Assembly: GCA_942492905.1 (NCBI GenBank)
Contig: OW818657.1
Location: 2,294,001 to 2,358,000, forward strand
Direction of reading: 5' to 3'
DNA length: 64,000 bases
DNA from: CAIZWU01 sp942492905
Lineage (GTDB): Bacteria > Verrucomicrobiota > Verrucomicrobiia > Verrucomicrobiales > V1-33
Part shown: positions 9,053-16,479 of the stretch, piece by piece
Layout of the letters: every line of letters starts with the position of its first letter
Numbering within the stretch: the stretch's first letter is position 1
Translations under genes and position numbers: made by a program
Notes under the pieces: generated by a model
The model's input: only the letters and a program-made list of their open reading frames with translations
Told to the model about the DNA's origin: nothing
Database searches by the model: none

Positions 9053-9408
9053 GGGGGCGCACCGGTTTCGACTAGTGACTGGAGGCGTTGGCAGCATGCC
9101 GGGGATGATTCGTTGGCCCCGTTAACAATTCGGATCAAAACAAACAAACGCTAACTCTAACGAGCTCGCACTCGCCGCTTAATTGACGGTGACATCCTCT
9201 GCCGAATGTCTGATACGGTGGAGGGTGCAACTTATCAGGCTGGCCAAAAGCCCGGGCCACCGGGGCCAAGGCGAGATTCACAGGGGGATCGGGACAGGTC
9301 ATTCCGCCGGCGGAAGGTCAGGTCCTTAACTTAAATCTCCGGCTAAGCATGTAGAAACCTTCGTTAAAAGGCATTAGGACACGGGTTCAATTCCCGTCGC
9401 CTCCACCA
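9053..9408 (+). ncRNA. ssrA: tmRNA (transfer-messenger RNA)
   Basis: One-piece tmRNA of 356 bases. The 5' end GGGGGCGCACCGGTTTCGAC and the 3' end GGGTTCAATTCCCGTCGCCTCCACCA are diagnostic. The seven-base acceptor stem GGGGGCG / CGCCTCC pairs fully, with a G-U pair at position 3, the alanyl-tRNA synthetase identity element. The T arm and loop (TTCAATT) and an encoded CCA are present. The messenger part reads from the GCT at 9150 to TAA at 9182 and gives the tag ANSNELALAA, which ends in the usual ALAA degron. It works with SmpB to rescue stalled ribosomes and mark the incomplete protein for proteolysis. A hairpin follows at 9421. Confidence 0.96.
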
Positions 9409-9420
9409 TCTTTCCTGCTT

Positions 9421-9447
9421 TTCCCCGGCGTGACCGTCGCCGGGGAA
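9421..9447. terminator. Hairpin between tmRNA and rsmI, likely terminator
   Basis: A perfect 10-bp stem, TTCCCCGGCG / CGCCGGGGAA, with a 7-base loop lies between the convergent tmRNA and rsmI genes. Neither side has a good T tract, so termination may be weak or factor-assisted. Confidence 0.5.
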
Positions 9448-9473
9448 GGGTGGCAGGAGAGGCACCCAACGGG

Positions 9474-10220
9474 TCAATCTTGGGTTTCCCCTTCGGAAGC
9501 GGGCTCCGCGGCCGCTTGAATCGCCCATTTGGGCAAGGCCACTCCGGCAATGAGCAGGCAAATTTCCCCTTTGGCGGGATGGGCCAGATAATGAGCCGCC
9601 ACTTCCGCCGAGGTCCCCCTCCGGTATTCCTCGAATTTCTTGGTCAATTCGCGGGCCACACAGATGAGCCGCTCGGGTGCAATCCGGGCGAGCAGGGCAA
9701 GGGTGGACTCCAGACGGTGCGGGCTTTCGAAGAAAACGCTGGTTTCATCGGCATCAAGGGCGGCGGCAAGGACGCGCTCCCTCTGTCCACTTTTCACCGG
9801 GAGGAACCCGCCAAAATAAAACGCATCGGCAGGGAATCCACTGCCGATCAAGGCGGTCAGCACCGCGCTGGGGCCGGGGAGGACCTCCACGGGCAAACCG
9901 GCTTGACGGCAGGCGGCGACAAGGCGTTGGCCGGGATCGGAAACCCCGGGCATTCCCGCATCCGAGATATAGGCAATGCTTTTGCCTCCGCTCAATTCGG
10001 TCAGAAATTGGGCGGTGCGCATGGCTTCATTGTGCTGATGCAGGCTGACCAGCGGTTTGCGGATTTCCAGATGCGCGAGGAGAACGCCGGAGTGGCGGGT
10101 GTCCTCGCAGGCAATCAGATCCACTTCCGCCAAGGTATCCCGGGCCCGCAGGGTGATGTCGCGGAGATTCCCGATGGGAGTGGCGACAATATAGAGATGA
10201 CCGGGCTGCACAGAAGACAT
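9474..10220 (-). CDS. rsmI: 16S rRNA (cytidine-1402 2'-O)-methyltransferase RsmI
   Basis: 248-residue tetrapyrrole-methylase-fold enzyme that 2'-O-methylates C1402 in the decoding centre of 16S rRNA, using S-adenosylmethionine. Family motifs are clear: LYIVATPIGNLRDITLRA at the N-terminus, LIACEDTRHS, ISDAGMPGVSDPG, VLPGPSAVLTAL and FFESPHRLE. The length is slightly shorter than the E. coli protein (286 aa) because the C-terminal extension is missing. It is divergent from the AraC-type regulator and convergent with tmRNA. Confidence 0.95.
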   Translation of the reverse strand: MSSVQPGHLYIVATPIGNLRDITLRARDTLAEVDLIACEDTRHSGVLLAHLEIRKPLVSLHQHNEAMRTAQFLTELSGGKSIAYISDAGMPGVSDPGQRLVAACRQAGLPVEVLPGPSAVLTALIGSGFPADAFYFGGFLPVKSGQRERVLAAALDADETSVFFESPHRLESTLALLARIAPERLICVARELTKKFEEYRRGTSAEVAAHYLAHPAKGEICLLIAGVALPKWAIQAAAEPASEGETQD

Positions 10221-10427
10221 GTCCCGTCCGTGCGCGGGGAAGGGCAGGGAAGCAAGATGGATTTGGCTGCGGAGGGCGCCTGGCGGGGATGTGCAGATTT
10301 CTCCAGGAAGATCTTAATTTGTAAAATAGTGCAAAATCCGGCGTAGAGTATGCTGGACTTGCGTAGCGCCTGCTGGTATGAGGCATTGGAAAAATATTAC
10401 TCAAGCGCCGCCTATTTCCCCGAATTT

Positions 10428-11288
10428 ATGAAACCCGCTTACGAAAAACTCGCTGCCAGTGTGGAAGATGGAGTGAACTGCAACCTCGTCCAAGGCAAGA
10501 CCTTCGGCTGCGTCTGGCATTTCCATCCGGAGTATGAAATCACCCTGACCCGCAAAGCCCGCGGCCACCGCATGGTCGGGGATAATCTCACCAGCCTGAA
10601 GTCCGGAGATATTGTGCTGGTGGGGTCCAATCTCCCGCACGATTGGCAAAACGATGCCGGCGCGCCGGGCGGTCCCCAGCCGGTGGACCACATGTGCATC
10701 CATTTCGCACCGGACTGGCTGGGCCGCGGCTGGCAGGAATTGCCCGCGATGCAGCATGTCCGCAAACTGCTGGCGCGGGCCGCCCTGGGAATCCATGTGA
10801 CGGGAAGGACCCGCGATGAGGTAGAGGAATTGATGCTGCGGATCCCGGAAGAGCACGGACTGCCCCGGGTAGTCACCGTACTGAGCATCCTTCACAAGAT
10901 TTCGGTCTCGACCACCTGCAACACCATCGCCAGCCGCGGGTTCGCCCCGGAACTTGATCCGCAGGATGAACAACGCGTCAACAAGGTCGCCCAATACATC
11001 CAAGGGCACCTCGACGAGACCATCTATCTGGAAAACCTAGCGGAACTGGTGCATCTCAGCCCCGGAGCTTTCAGCCGCTTTTTCAAGGCCCGCACCGGGA
11101 AGACGGTGCCCGGCTTCATCAACGAACTGCGCATCGGCCGAGCCTGCCGTCTCCTTGCTGAAACCGACTATCCCATCACCGAAATCGCCTTCAGTTGCGG
11201 TTTCCCCAACCTCGCCAACTTCAATCGCCAGTTCCTCCGCCTGAAAAACATGCCGCCCCGCGAATGGCGCCGGCAGTTTGCCGGTTGA
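10428..11288 (+). CDS. AraC family transcriptional regulator with cupin sensor domain
   Basis: N-terminal cupin-type sensing domain (CVWHFHPEYEITLT, GDIVLVGSNLPHDW) and C-terminal double helix-turn-helix (YLENLAELVHLSPGAFSRFF, then ITEIAFSCGFPNLANFNRQF). The frame is open from an ATG at 10350, but relatives begin near MKPAYEKL, so I place the start at 10428. Neither start has a clear ribosome-binding site. HFHPEYE is the usual entry of the sugar-sensing cupin in regulators of carbohydrate genes. The ligand is unknown. It stands alone, divergent from rsmI and convergent with the M16 protease gene. Confidence 0.88.
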   Translation: MKPAYEKLAASVEDGVNCNLVQGKTFGCVWHFHPEYEITLTRKARGHRMVGDNLTSLKSGDIVLVGSNLPHDWQNDAGAPGGPQPVDHMCIHFAPDWLGRGWQELPAMQHVRKLLARAALGIHVTGRTRDEVEELMLRIPEEHGLPRVVTVLSILHKISVSTTCNTIASRGFAPELDPQDEQRVNKVAQYIQGHLDETIYLENLAELVHLSPGAFSRFFKARTGKTVPGFINELRIGRACRLLAETDYPITEIAFSCGFPNLANFNRQFLRLKNMPPREWRRQFAG

Positions 11289-11459
11289 GCTCAAGCCAGG
11301 ATGGCCTTGATGGCTGGCCGTGGATAAGTCCCTTGTTGCCGGTAGAGGCCATCTCCGAAAGCGGCCGGAGATCAGAGGGAGACGGACGGACTGAAAGCGG
11401 GAGTCTCCATGCAGGTATGATGATCCCATCCTGAAAGGCAGAGGGATGGAGCGGTGAGG

Positions 11460-14066
11460 TCACTGTTCAGCGTTGATGCCAGGAGTGACCCGGGACAGGA
11501 TCGGCTCCACGCTGGCGAAGTAGCGGCGGGCGACTGCGTTGACTTCTTCCAAGGGCAGGGTGCGCACCCGGTCGAGGATGAGTTGGTCGTGGTCATAGCC
11601 TAGGCCATAGAGTTCGTTGAGGGCGCACTGCTGGGCCAGGCCGGCATTGGATTGGTGCTGCATGGCCTGCTTGCCCGACCAGGTGCGGCGGGCGCGGTCG
11701 AGTTCCTCGGCGGTGAGTCCATCCTGGGCCAGATTGTGGATTTCTGATAGCAATTCCTTCTGGGCAAACTCCAACTGTTCGGGAGCAGTGCTGAGATAGA
11801 AGGTGAAGAGGCCGGGGGCCATGCCGATGACCTGGGTGGTTCCCACGCTGTAGGCGAGGCCGTGCTGTTCGCGGATACGCTCGAAGAAGCGGCTCGCCAT
11901 GTCGCTGCAGGCTTCATCGATCAGATCGAGGGCGAGGCGGTCGGGGTGGCGCAGATCCACGGTGGGGTAGGCGACGACGAGGAAAGCCTGACGTTTGGTG
12001 CTGGGAATATCCAGGGTCTGCGGCTGCCACGGGGGCACGGTCAGTCCGGTACCATGTTCCAGGAGGGGCCCGGCCGGCAAGTTGGCGAAGGCCTGCTCCA
12101 CCGCGTTGCAGACGGCCCCGAACTTCACGTCCCCAAAGACGGAAATAACCAGATTTCCGGTGCGGAGCAGGGATTGGTGAAGATCTGTCAGGGTGGTGCG
12201 GGTGAGGGTGGGCAGGCTGGCGGTGGTGCCATTGCGGTTCAGGGAAAGTGGATGACTGCCGTAGGCGGCCCGCTTCAGCTCCCGGAACGCGACAAAGGAC
12301 GGATGGTCCTCCTCCTGGCGCAGGCCGGCGAGTTGACGGGTGCGTTCGCGCGTAACTTCAATTTCCGGAAAGGCAGGGTGCTGCAGCACATCGGCGAGGA
12401 GTTGGAAGGCATCCAGCCATTCAGGCGAAAGCACCTGGGCGGAGATGCCGAAGCTGGAGCCGCCGGAATCAGCTCCGAGCGAGCCGCCGCCGTTTTCGAT
12501 GGTGTCGGCAATTTCCTCTGCGGTGCGTCCGGGAGTTCCCTTGGTCAGAGTGCGGGCCATCAGGCGGCCGGCTCCATTGGTGGCGGCGGATTCCGCCAGC
12601 AGGCCGCCCCGCAGGGTGGCGTGCAGGGAGACGGCAGGCAGGCGGGGGTCTTCCCGCACCAGCAGGGTCAGTCCATTGGGGAAAACATGCCGCCGGATCA
12701 CGGGCACGCCGTCGGTGGCCGATCCGGAGACGGCGGCCAAACTGGATTCAACCGGAGGGTCCAGCGAGACGATGGTCAGGGTGTCCCCCACGAGATAGGT
12801 GTTGGCGACCCTCGTGATATCCGCGGCCGTGACGCGGTCAATCGCCGCAAGGTAGGTGCGGGTGAAATCGGGGTGGTGGGCAGCATGCCAGTTGCCTCCG
12901 AGGTCGGTGGCCTGGCCGCGCATGGTGGTCAGGCTGCCCAGCTGTTCTGCCAGGAAAAGACGGCGGGCGCGCATCACTTCGGTGGAGCTGACGGGTTCGG
13001 TGCGGAGGCGCGAGATTTCGGTCAGGATCGCAGCTTCGGCGGCATCGCGCTGATCCGGATCACACTCCGCTCCCACATAAAACAATCCTCCCTGCGGCGG
13101 GGTATAGGCGCCGGCGCTGATGCTGTGGACGAGCGACTGCCGTTCCCTGACTTCCCGGAAAAGCCGGGAGGAACGGCCGGTGCCGGCCAGCACCCCCAGC
13201 ACTTCGAGGGCCGGGGTGTCAGGATGCAGCAGGCCCGGAATGCGCCAAGCGAGTTCCATGCGGGTGATCCCGGTGGGGAAGGAGACCGCCGCCCGGCGGG
13301 GGCCTGCCTGGGGTGGCTCCGGGAGCACCGTCACGGGGGGGGCAAAGCAGGGCAGGGCATGGCCGAAATGTTTTTCCACCAGTGCTTGGGCGGCTCCGGA
13401 GGTGGTGTCGCCGACGATGACCACGAACATATTCCCGGGTTGATAGCGTTCGCGGTAGTATTGGAAGGCGGTGTCGCGGTCCACCGCATTGAAGCGGTCG
13501 AGATGGCCGATCACCGGTTCACGGAAAGGGTGTTCCCGGTAAACCGTGCTGAACATCAATTGGCTCAGGGTGCGGCCCGGGTCATCCTTGCCCATGTCGA
13601 TCTCCCGGCGGATCACATCCTTTTCCTTGTCGAACTCGGCGTGGGGAAAGGTGGCCCGCGTGGTCAGGTCAGAGAGCACGTGCAGGGCGGTGTCGAGTCC
13701 TTCACTGAGGGTATCGATCCAATACACCGTGCGGTCGAAGGAGGTATAGGCATTCAGGTAACCGCCGCTGTTCTGGACGGCTTTGGCCAGTTCGCCGGGA
13801 CCCCGTTCGCCAGCGCCTTGGAAGACCATATGTTCCACCAGATGGGAAACCCCCGTGCCCCGCAGATGGCCTTCGTGGATGCTGCCGGTGCGGACCCATG
13901 CCTGGACGCTGACCAAGGGAGCGTTGCGGTCCTCCTTGACGAAAATTTCCAACCCGTTTGGCAAGGTCGCAAAGGCTGCTCCGGTGGGCGGGAATTCCAG
14001 CCGTGAAGGATCGTGGGCCGTCCCGCTGAAAGGGGCTGGAGCCGGGGAATGGGGAGCGGTAGTCAT
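11460..14066 (-). CDS. M16 family metallopeptidase, two fused peptidase units
   Basis: 868 residues made of two M16 halves. The first half has the inverted zinc motif HLVEH (H75, E78, H79) and the distal glutamate in VIRREIDMGKDD (about E155), so it should be catalytic. The second half (from about 440, FPNGLTLLVRED) has NGAGRLMA where the zinc motif should be and is presumably inactive, acting as the partner lobe of the peptide-binding chamber. Related enzymes such as pitrilysin and PqqL degrade peptides. No obvious signal peptide is seen. It ends a long minus-strand run, with 84 bases separating it from the peroxidase gene upstream. Confidence 0.92.
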   Translation of the reverse strand: MTTAPHSPAPAPFSGTAHDPSRLEFPPTGAAFATLPNGLEIFVKEDRNAPLVSVQAWVRTGSIHEGHLRGTGVSHLVEHMVFQGAGERGPGELAKAVQNSGGYLNAYTSFDRTVYWIDTLSEGLDTALHVLSDLTTRATFPHAEFDKEKDVIRREIDMGKDDPGRTLSQLMFSTVYREHPFREPVIGHLDRFNAVDRDTAFQYYRERYQPGNMFVVIVGDTTSGAAQALVEKHFGHALPCFAPPVTVLPEPPQAGPRRAAVSFPTGITRMELAWRIPGLLHPDTPALEVLGVLAGTGRSSRLFREVRERQSLVHSISAGAYTPPQGGLFYVGAECDPDQRDAAEAAILTEISRLRTEPVSSTEVMRARRLFLAEQLGSLTTMRGQATDLGGNWHAAHHPDFTRTYLAAIDRVTAADITRVANTYLVGDTLTIVSLDPPVESSLAAVSGSATDGVPVIRRHVFPNGLTLLVREDPRLPAVSLHATLRGGLLAESAATNGAGRLMARTLTKGTPGRTAEEIADTIENGGGSLGADSGGSSFGISAQVLSPEWLDAFQLLADVLQHPAFPEIEVTRERTRQLAGLRQEEDHPSFVAFRELKRAAYGSHPLSLNRNGTTASLPTLTRTTLTDLHQSLLRTGNLVISVFGDVKFGAVCNAVEQAFANLPAGPLLEHGTGLTVPPWQPQTLDIPSTKRQAFLVVAYPTVDLRHPDRLALDLIDEACSDMASRFFERIREQHGLAYSVGTTQVIGMAPGLFTFYLSTAPEQLEFAQKELLSEIHNLAQDGLTAEELDRARRTWSGKQAMQHQSNAGLAQQCALNELYGLGYDHDQLILDRVRTLPLEEVNAVARRYFASVEPILSRVTPGINAEQ

Positions 14067-14150
14067 TCCCTTGTCTACGCCCCGCGCTTCCGCCTGGCCA
14101 AGGGGAAATGCAGGAGAGATGCCCTCCGGGTGTCTGGAGCCAACCTTTTG

Positions 14151-14687
14151 CTATTTCGCGGCGAGAGCTTCATCAATCGCTTTCAGCAGCGCGGCGTCAT
14201 CCGGGGTGGTGCCGGGCTCGAACCGGGCCAGAGGCTTGCCATCGCGGCCAATCAGGAATTTGCCGAAGTTCCACTTCACATCGCCGGGGAAGGCTCCGTC
14301 CTTGCCACTCAGTTTTTGGTAGAGGGGGTGCTGCTCTGCGCCTTTGACGTGGATTTTATCAAAGAGGGGGAAGGACACCTTGTATTTGGTGGAGCAGAAC
14401 TGTTTGATCTCATCATTGGAGCCGGGTTCCTGGGAGCCAAAGTCGTTGCAGGGGAAAGCGAGGATGGTGAATCCTTTCCCGGCATACTTTTCCTGCAGGG
14501 CCTGCAGGGCCTGATATTGCGGGGTCAGGCCGCACTGGGAGGCAACATTCACCACCAGCAGCACTTTCCCTTCGTAAGCCTTGAGCGTGACTTCCTTGCC
14601 GTCGATATCCTTCAACGGAATCTCATACAGGTTCGCCATGGCGAACGTGGAGAAGCAGGCGAAAAGGAGCAGCGCGAGGCGTTTCAT
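14151..14687 (-). CDS. Glutathione peroxidase family protein, exported
   Basis: 178 residues with a signal peptide (about 1-18, MKRLALLLFACFSTFAMA), so probably periplasmic. The peroxidatic cysteine is C52 in NVASQCGLTPQY; it is a cysteine enzyme, not a selenoprotein. The WNF motif is present (VKWNFGKFLIGRDG, W139-N140). The usual FPCNQF motif reads FPCNDF, with aspartate 82 in place of the tetrad glutamine. Bacterial members of this type mostly use thioredoxin, not glutathione, as reductant. It probably removes peroxides in the envelope. A VKOR-thioredoxin fusion elsewhere in the window could in principle supply periplasmic thiols, but no link is shown. Confidence 0.92.
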   Translation of the reverse strand: MKRLALLLFACFSTFAMANLYEIPLKDIDGKEVTLKAYEGKVLLVVNVASQCGLTPQYQALQALQEKYAGKGFTILAFPCNDFGSQEPGSNDEIKQFCSTKYKVSFPLFDKIHVKGAEQHPLYQKLSGKDGAFPGDVKWNFGKFLIGRDGKPLARFEPGTTPDDAALLKAIDEALAAK

Positions 14688-14743
14688 GGGGGGAGGGTGG
14701 TCCGGGATTGGCAGATTTTATACTTCAAACAACGGGAACTACG

Positions 14744-15577
14744 TTAATCCAAGGGGGCTTTCTTCAAAATTTTCTGTTCCCCCGGGGCGACCTTCCATCG
14801 GGAGGAAAATGCCACCTGGGCGGCATGGTCGGGGATGGCATGGTGTTCTGCCTGGTCCAGCAAGCGCGCGGGGTAACCAGGCTCCAGTCCGGTTACCAGA
14901 ACTGTATCGCCGGACACGGTAAAACCGGCCAGCCAGCCGCCGCAGCCGATCTGAAAAGTGTTTTCCGGCCGGCGCCGGATGCGCCGGGTGCGGTGGGGAG
15001 TGGGATCGCGGCTCAGGAGTTCCTCAAGGCGTGGGCGGAAGTCCACCTGCCATTCCCGGGCTAGCCATTCCGCCTGGGCCAGAGCGGGAGCGGACCATTC
15101 CACGGTATAGCGCGGCGGCGCTGTGAGCGCGGCGTCCACTTCCCCGGTCCACCCGGAGCGTTCCTCCGGGAAGGCATCGTAAGCCGGAATATAGGGTTTG
15201 ATATCAAATACCGGTGTGCCATCCACCAGATCACACGGTCCGAGGATCAGGCGGCCTTTTTCCACGGCGAGGAGCTGGACCGGCGTGATGCCCAGGGGAT
15301 TGGGCCGATGGGGCGAACGCGTGGCAAAGACGCCGCGCCGCACAGCAGGGCCCCGCGGCGGGAGCACCATGGGACGCCAGGTGGTGTTGCGGTGGAACCA
15401 CCAGATCAACCAGATCCTGGAAAATCCGGCAAGATCGCGCAGCCCATCCTCATAGCCGCAATCCGGCACCAGTTCCAGGACATGCTGCTCCGGGGCCGAT
15501 TCCTCGGGTTGGTGGAGGGCATCAAACTTGACGTGCTTCCCTGTCCTGACATATCCGATGGGTTGGAGGGTGATCAT
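14744..15577 (-). CDS. trmO: tRNA (N6-threonylcarbamoyladenosine-37 N6)-methyltransferase TrmO
   Basis: 277-residue TsaA-like (UPF0066) protein that N6-methylates t6A37 in threonine tRNAs using S-adenosylmethionine. I start at 15577 because MITLQPIGYVRTGKH is the family N-terminus; the frame runs 21 codons further upstream without support. Motifs include FSRIWLIWWFHRN, GVFATRSPHRPNPLGITPVQ and GTPVFDIKPYIPAYDA. The C-terminal part (about 170-277) has the longer TrmO_C-like extension. It sits between the peroxidase and aminotransferase genes on the same strand, 60 bases from the latter. Confidence 0.93.
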   Translation of the reverse strand: MITLQPIGYVRTGKHVKFDALHQPEESAPEQHVLELVPDCGYEDGLRDLAGFSRIWLIWWFHRNTTWRPMVLPPRGPAVRRGVFATRSPHRPNPLGITPVQLLAVEKGRLILGPCDLVDGTPVFDIKPYIPAYDAFPEERSGWTGEVDAALTAPPRYTVEWSAPALAQAEWLAREWQVDFRPRLEELLSRDPTPHRTRRIRRRPENTFQIGCGGWLAGFTVSGDTVLVTGLEPGYPARLLDQAEHHAIPDHAAQVAFSSRWKVAPGEQKILKKAPLD

Positions 15578-15636
15578 GATAGGGATGACTTCAGGGCGGA
15601 GACGACGGTGCCGGATCCGGGTTTCCGGCCACGTTT

Positions 15637-16479
15637 TCACGGGTCCGGCAAGCGGTCGCGGAGATCCTGCAGGGCCTCCATGAACCGGCTAGTCAGGCGG
15701 CCGGGGGCAGGGAGGGCGCGGTCATCACAGGTTTCGACCGGGACGATGCTCTGGAGGGAATTGGTCAGGAAAACCTCACCGGCGGCAGCGAGATCGGCAG
15801 GAGTGAGGGCCTTTTCGAGGCAGGGAATGCCGAGTTGGGGACTGAGGTCGAGGATCAGGCTGCGGGTAATGCCGGGCAGGCAGCCGGAACTGAGCGAAGG
15901 GGTCAGCAGGGTGCCTTGGCGGATCAGAAAAAGGTTGGATACCGCTCCTTCGCACAGATCGCCGCCTGTGTTGAGGAAAAGGGCCTCGGTAGCGTGGCGC
16001 TCCTGGATCCACGCGAGAGCGATCGCGTTTTCGGCATAGGAGGTGGCTTTGACGCCACTGAGCGGGCTGAACTCGTTTCGTCTCCAAGGCACCGTCAGCA
16101 GGGTCGCGACGCCAGGAGAGGGAAAGGCCGGAAGCAGCCGGATCAGCAGATGCCCGGGCTCCGGCGCGAGCGAGAGACCGGCCCTTTCCGCGCCGGTGAG
16201 GGTAATTCTGAGCCGGTGCAGTTCCGGGGGGGCGCCCGCACAAACCGCCGCGATGGCTTCGCGAAGGGCGGTCCCGGCGGGAGGCTGGAGGCCAAGGCGG
16301 GCCGCGCCGGCGTCCAGACGGGCCAAGTGACGCGTCAGAGCGAAAGGCTGCCCCTGACGGACGGCGAGAGTTTCAAAAACGCCCCGACCCCAGAGCATTC
16401 CCTGCGAGATGGCAGGGACCAGGGCGGCCGATTCCTCCACCAGCTGGCCATCCCACCAGACCAGAGGCTGCCCCATCAT
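15637..16479 (-). CDS. Class IV aminotransferase (aminodeoxychorismate lyase or BCAT-like)
   Basis: 280-residue fold-type IV PLP enzyme. The entry motif GRGVFETLAV and the PLP lysine region SGVKATSYAEN are present, as are the phosphate-binding EGAVSNLFLI and the C-terminal EVFLTNSLQSIVPV. The small size and sequence fit either 4-amino-4-deoxychorismate lyase (PabC, folate synthesis) or a D-amino-acid or branched-chain aminotransferase; the sequence alone does not decide. The start overlaps the phosphatase stop by 4 bases, so translation is likely coupled. Confidence 0.85.
   Translation of the reverse strand: MMGQPLVWWDGQLVEESAALVPAISQGMLWGRGVFETLAVRQGQPFALTRHLARLDAGAARLGLQPPAGTALREAIAAVCAGAPPELHRLRITLTGAERAGLSLAPEPGHLLIRLLPAFPSPGVATLLTVPWRRNEFSPLSGVKATSYAENAIALAWIQERHATEALFLNTGGDLCEGAVSNLFLIRQGTLLTPSLSSGCLPGITRSLILDLSPQLGIPCLEKALTPADLAAAGEVFLTNSLQSIVPVETCDDRALPAPGRLTSRFMEALQDLRDRLPDP

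Noticed and set aside
8915..9154. Open reading frame of 79 codons upstream of and inside the tmRNA gene
   Set aside because: It runs into the tmRNA tag region in another frame and has no family match or good start, so it is a chance frame.
9053..9408. tmRNA as an integration site with an adjacent island
   Set aside because: The 3' end has no integrase gene or duplicated end nearby. It is followed directly by the housekeeping rsmI gene.
11862..14006. 714-codon plus-strand frame opposite the M16 gene
   Set aside because: The minus-strand frame shows clear M16 motifs. The plus-strand translation is low-complexity glycine-rich, typical of the antisense of GC-rich genes.
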